Made by a program: the position numbers and the translations under genes. Shown here in pieces: positions 5,301-6,707 of a stretch of 6,707 bases of DNA; position 1 is the stretch's first letter; the number at the start of each line of letters is the position of its first letter. The notes under the pieces are model-generated. The model did no database searches. It was not told the DNA's origin and saw nothing but the letters and a program-made list of their open reading frames with translations. Location of the stretch: positions 1 through 6,707 of the forward strand of contig CAKTJA010000071.1 in the NCBI GenBank assembly GCA_934567115.1, in the 5' to 3' direction. This stretch comes from an uncultured Oscillospiraceae bacterium. GTDB taxonomy: Bacteria > Bacillota > Clostridia > Oscillospirales > Oscillospiraceae.

Positions 5301-6707
5301 TTACTGCAGGAGCTGCAGCACGCCCTGAGGAACAGCATTCGCCTGAGCCAGCATCGCCTGAGCGGACTGGATCAGAATGTTGTTCTTGGTGTAGGCCATC
5401 ATCTCATCGGCAACGTCGGTGTCGCGGATGGTGGACTCAGCGTCCTGAATGTTCTCAGCCATGACGCTCAGGTTGTTCTGGGTGTGCTCGAGACGGTTCT
5501 GGATAGCGCCGAGGTCACCACGCGTGGAGGACACGCTGTTGATAGCGGCCTTGATAGCGTTGATGGCGGTGGAAGCGCCTTCCTGAGTGCCGATGTCAAT
5601 ATTGCCGATGCCCAGAGCCTCGGAGTGCATGTCGCCGATGGACACGTTCATCTGGTTGAACTTGTCGCTGGTGTCGCCGATCTGGAGGGTCAGCGTCTCG
5701 CCGCCAATGGACAGTCTATCCTTGGTGAACACGATATCGCCAGCCGCAATACCGGTCGCGGTATTCGGGTGAGCGGCGGCATAGCCCTTGGTCTCAAGAC
5801 CCGTGACCTTGGAGATCTGAGCGGCAATGTACTCGGCATCAGCCGCACCAGCCGTAGCACCCGCAACGTCGATGATCGTCACGTCGGAATCAAGCGCCTT
5901 GATCTGGTCGTTCGTCAGCTTCGCCGTGCCATCGTTCAGCAGGAACTTGTGACCGTCGAGCTCAAAGATGTTGGCTTCGATCTTCTCCTTGGTCATAGTG
6001 TTACTGGCAACGCCCAGACCTGCGACGCTGAACTTCTGGAGGGAATCCTCCGGAGCGGTGGCCACCGTCACGTCGCCCGCAACGGTCACGTCAGCCACTG
6101 CGCCAAAAACATCGGCCTTAGCCATAGAAGTGTTCTCGTTGACGTCCACACCGACCAGCACCGCGCCCGCGCTGCCGTCCGCCTTGGCGGTAAAGTCGAT
6201 CTTGTCGGTGCCGTTCGCCGCGATGTCGAAAACAGAAGAGAACTCCTTGTTCGCCTTCAGGCTGGCAATAACAGCCTTCTGCTGATCGGCAGCGGAAAGC
6301 TTGCTGTCGTCATCCAGCTTATACTTGTTGCCATTCGCGTCAGTGAAGTAATTGTCCTTCGCAGTCGTGCTGACCGCACCGGTGCCGTCGCCCTGGAAGG
6401 TCAGGGAAACCGTGGTGGTATTCTCAACGCCGTTGGCATCCTTCCAAGTGAAGGAATAGTCGAGGCTCTTGCCGATGTCGTCCTTGCCCAGAGCGGAGAG
6501 GTCCTGAGTCTCCACAAAAGCGCCGGTGGTGTACTTGCCCTTGACGGCAACGCTCTGGTCCATCGCAACGTTGGACACCTGAGACTTGCCGGACAGGGAG
6601 CCGTCCATCAGCTTGATGCCGTTGAAGTTCGCGGAATCAGCGATACGGTTGATTTCGGTCTTCAGGGCGGTGACTTCCTTCTGCAGGTTCAGACGGTCGA
6701 CCTCGTT
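5301..6707 (-). CDS. Flagellin, partial (N-terminus beyond the right edge)
   Basis: The frame is open from the right edge, adding 33 codons (NEVDRLNLQKEVTALK...) before the first in-window ATG at 6608; that ATG is internal, not the start. About 468 residues are visible, and roughly the first 100 (D0 and start of D1) are missing by comparison with other flagellins. The order is: end of N-terminal D1 (EINRIADSANFNGIKLMDGS), a large variable surface region (6540 down to about 5710), then C-terminal D1/D0 with LTLQIGDTSDKFNQMNVSI, NRLEHTQNNLSVMAENIQDA, STIRDTDVADEMM and the terminal ANAVPQGVLQLLQ. No Cys is seen. It forms the flagellar filament after export through the flagellar type III apparatus. 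Its regulator and chaperone genes are not in the window. Stop is TAA at 5303-5301. Codon choice looks more uniform and less GC-rich than in the neighbours, as expected for a highly expressed gene. It could be called fliC or hag. Confidence 0.96.
   Translation of the reverse strand, partial: NEVDRLNLQKEVTALKTEINRIADSANFNGIKLMDGSLSGKSQVSNVAMDQSVAVKGKYTTGAFVETQDLSALGKDDIGKSLDYSFTWKDANGVENTTTVSLTFQGDGTGAVSTTAKDNYFTDANGNKYKLDDDSKLSAADQQKAVIASLKANKEFSSVFDIAANGTDKIDFTAKADGSAGAVLVGVDVNENTSMAKADVFGAVADVTVAGDVTVATAPEDSLQKFSVAGLGVASNTMTKEKIEANIFELDGHKFLLNDGTAKLTNDQIKALDSDVTIIDVAGATAGAADAEYIAAQISKVTGLETKGYAAAHPNTATGIAAGDIVFTKDRLSIGGETLTLQIGDTSDKFNQMNVSIGDMHSEALGIGNIDIGTQEGASTAINAIKAAINSVSSTRGDLGAIQNRLEHTQNNLSVMAENIQDAESTIRDTDVADEMMAYTKNNILIQSAQAMLAQANAVPQGVLQLLQ

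Noticed and set aside
4306..5328. A 340-codon plus-strand frame overlapping the lipoprotein, and a 254-codon minus-strand frame at 4574-5338.
   Set aside because: Both are low-complexity (Arg/Ala or Gly/Glu rich) shadows of the GerMN lipoprotein and run through the terminator.

Overview
The window looks like chromosomal DNA from a GC-rich, Gram-positive-type, flagellated member of the Clostridia (Bacillota). The pointers are a DacF-type D,D-carboxypeptidase, a short ComEA-like protein, a GerMN-domain lipoprotein, strong AGGAGG-type ribosome binding sites, GTG starts and an archaeal/clostridial-type (ApgM-like) phosphoglycerate mutase. Genus cannot be fixed from the sequence alone. No transposase, phage gene, tRNA, rRNA or CRISPR array was seen.

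Layout. (1) Positions 1-79, minus strand: the first 26 codons of an ApgM-family phosphoglycerate mutase, with a GC hairpin just before its ribosome binding site. (2) 167-1534, minus strand: dacF-like penicillin-binding D-alanyl-D-alanine carboxypeptidase with signal peptide, C-terminal membrane anchor and Arg-rich tail. (3) 1535-1765: a divergent intergenic region that is not empty. It has an extended -10 promoter, about 165 nt of strongly foldable sequence whose two ends can pair, a run of T, and then a second promoter for the next operon. The fold resembles a 6S-type regulatory RNA and is the best non-coding candidate here. (4) 1766-5185, plus strand: a four-gene operon of a ComEA-like helix-hairpin-helix protein, an OmpR/PhoB response regulator, a membrane sensor histidine kinase and a tandem GerMN lipoprotein. 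Three of the four genes are joined to a neighbour by 4-nt stop/start overlaps. (5) 5203-5240: a 17-bp perfect bidirectional terminator. (6) 5301-6707, minus strand: the C-terminal part of a large flagellin; its N-terminus lies beyond the right edge.

How the genes fit together. The two-component pair followed directly by a lipoprotein with GerMN domains has the same order as the actinobacterial mtrA-mtrB-lpqB locus, where the lipoprotein influences kinase signalling at the cell surface. Next to a divergent peptidoglycan carboxypeptidase gene, this suggests (by inference) an envelope-sensing system. The flagellin is convergent with the operon and is probably a separate unit.
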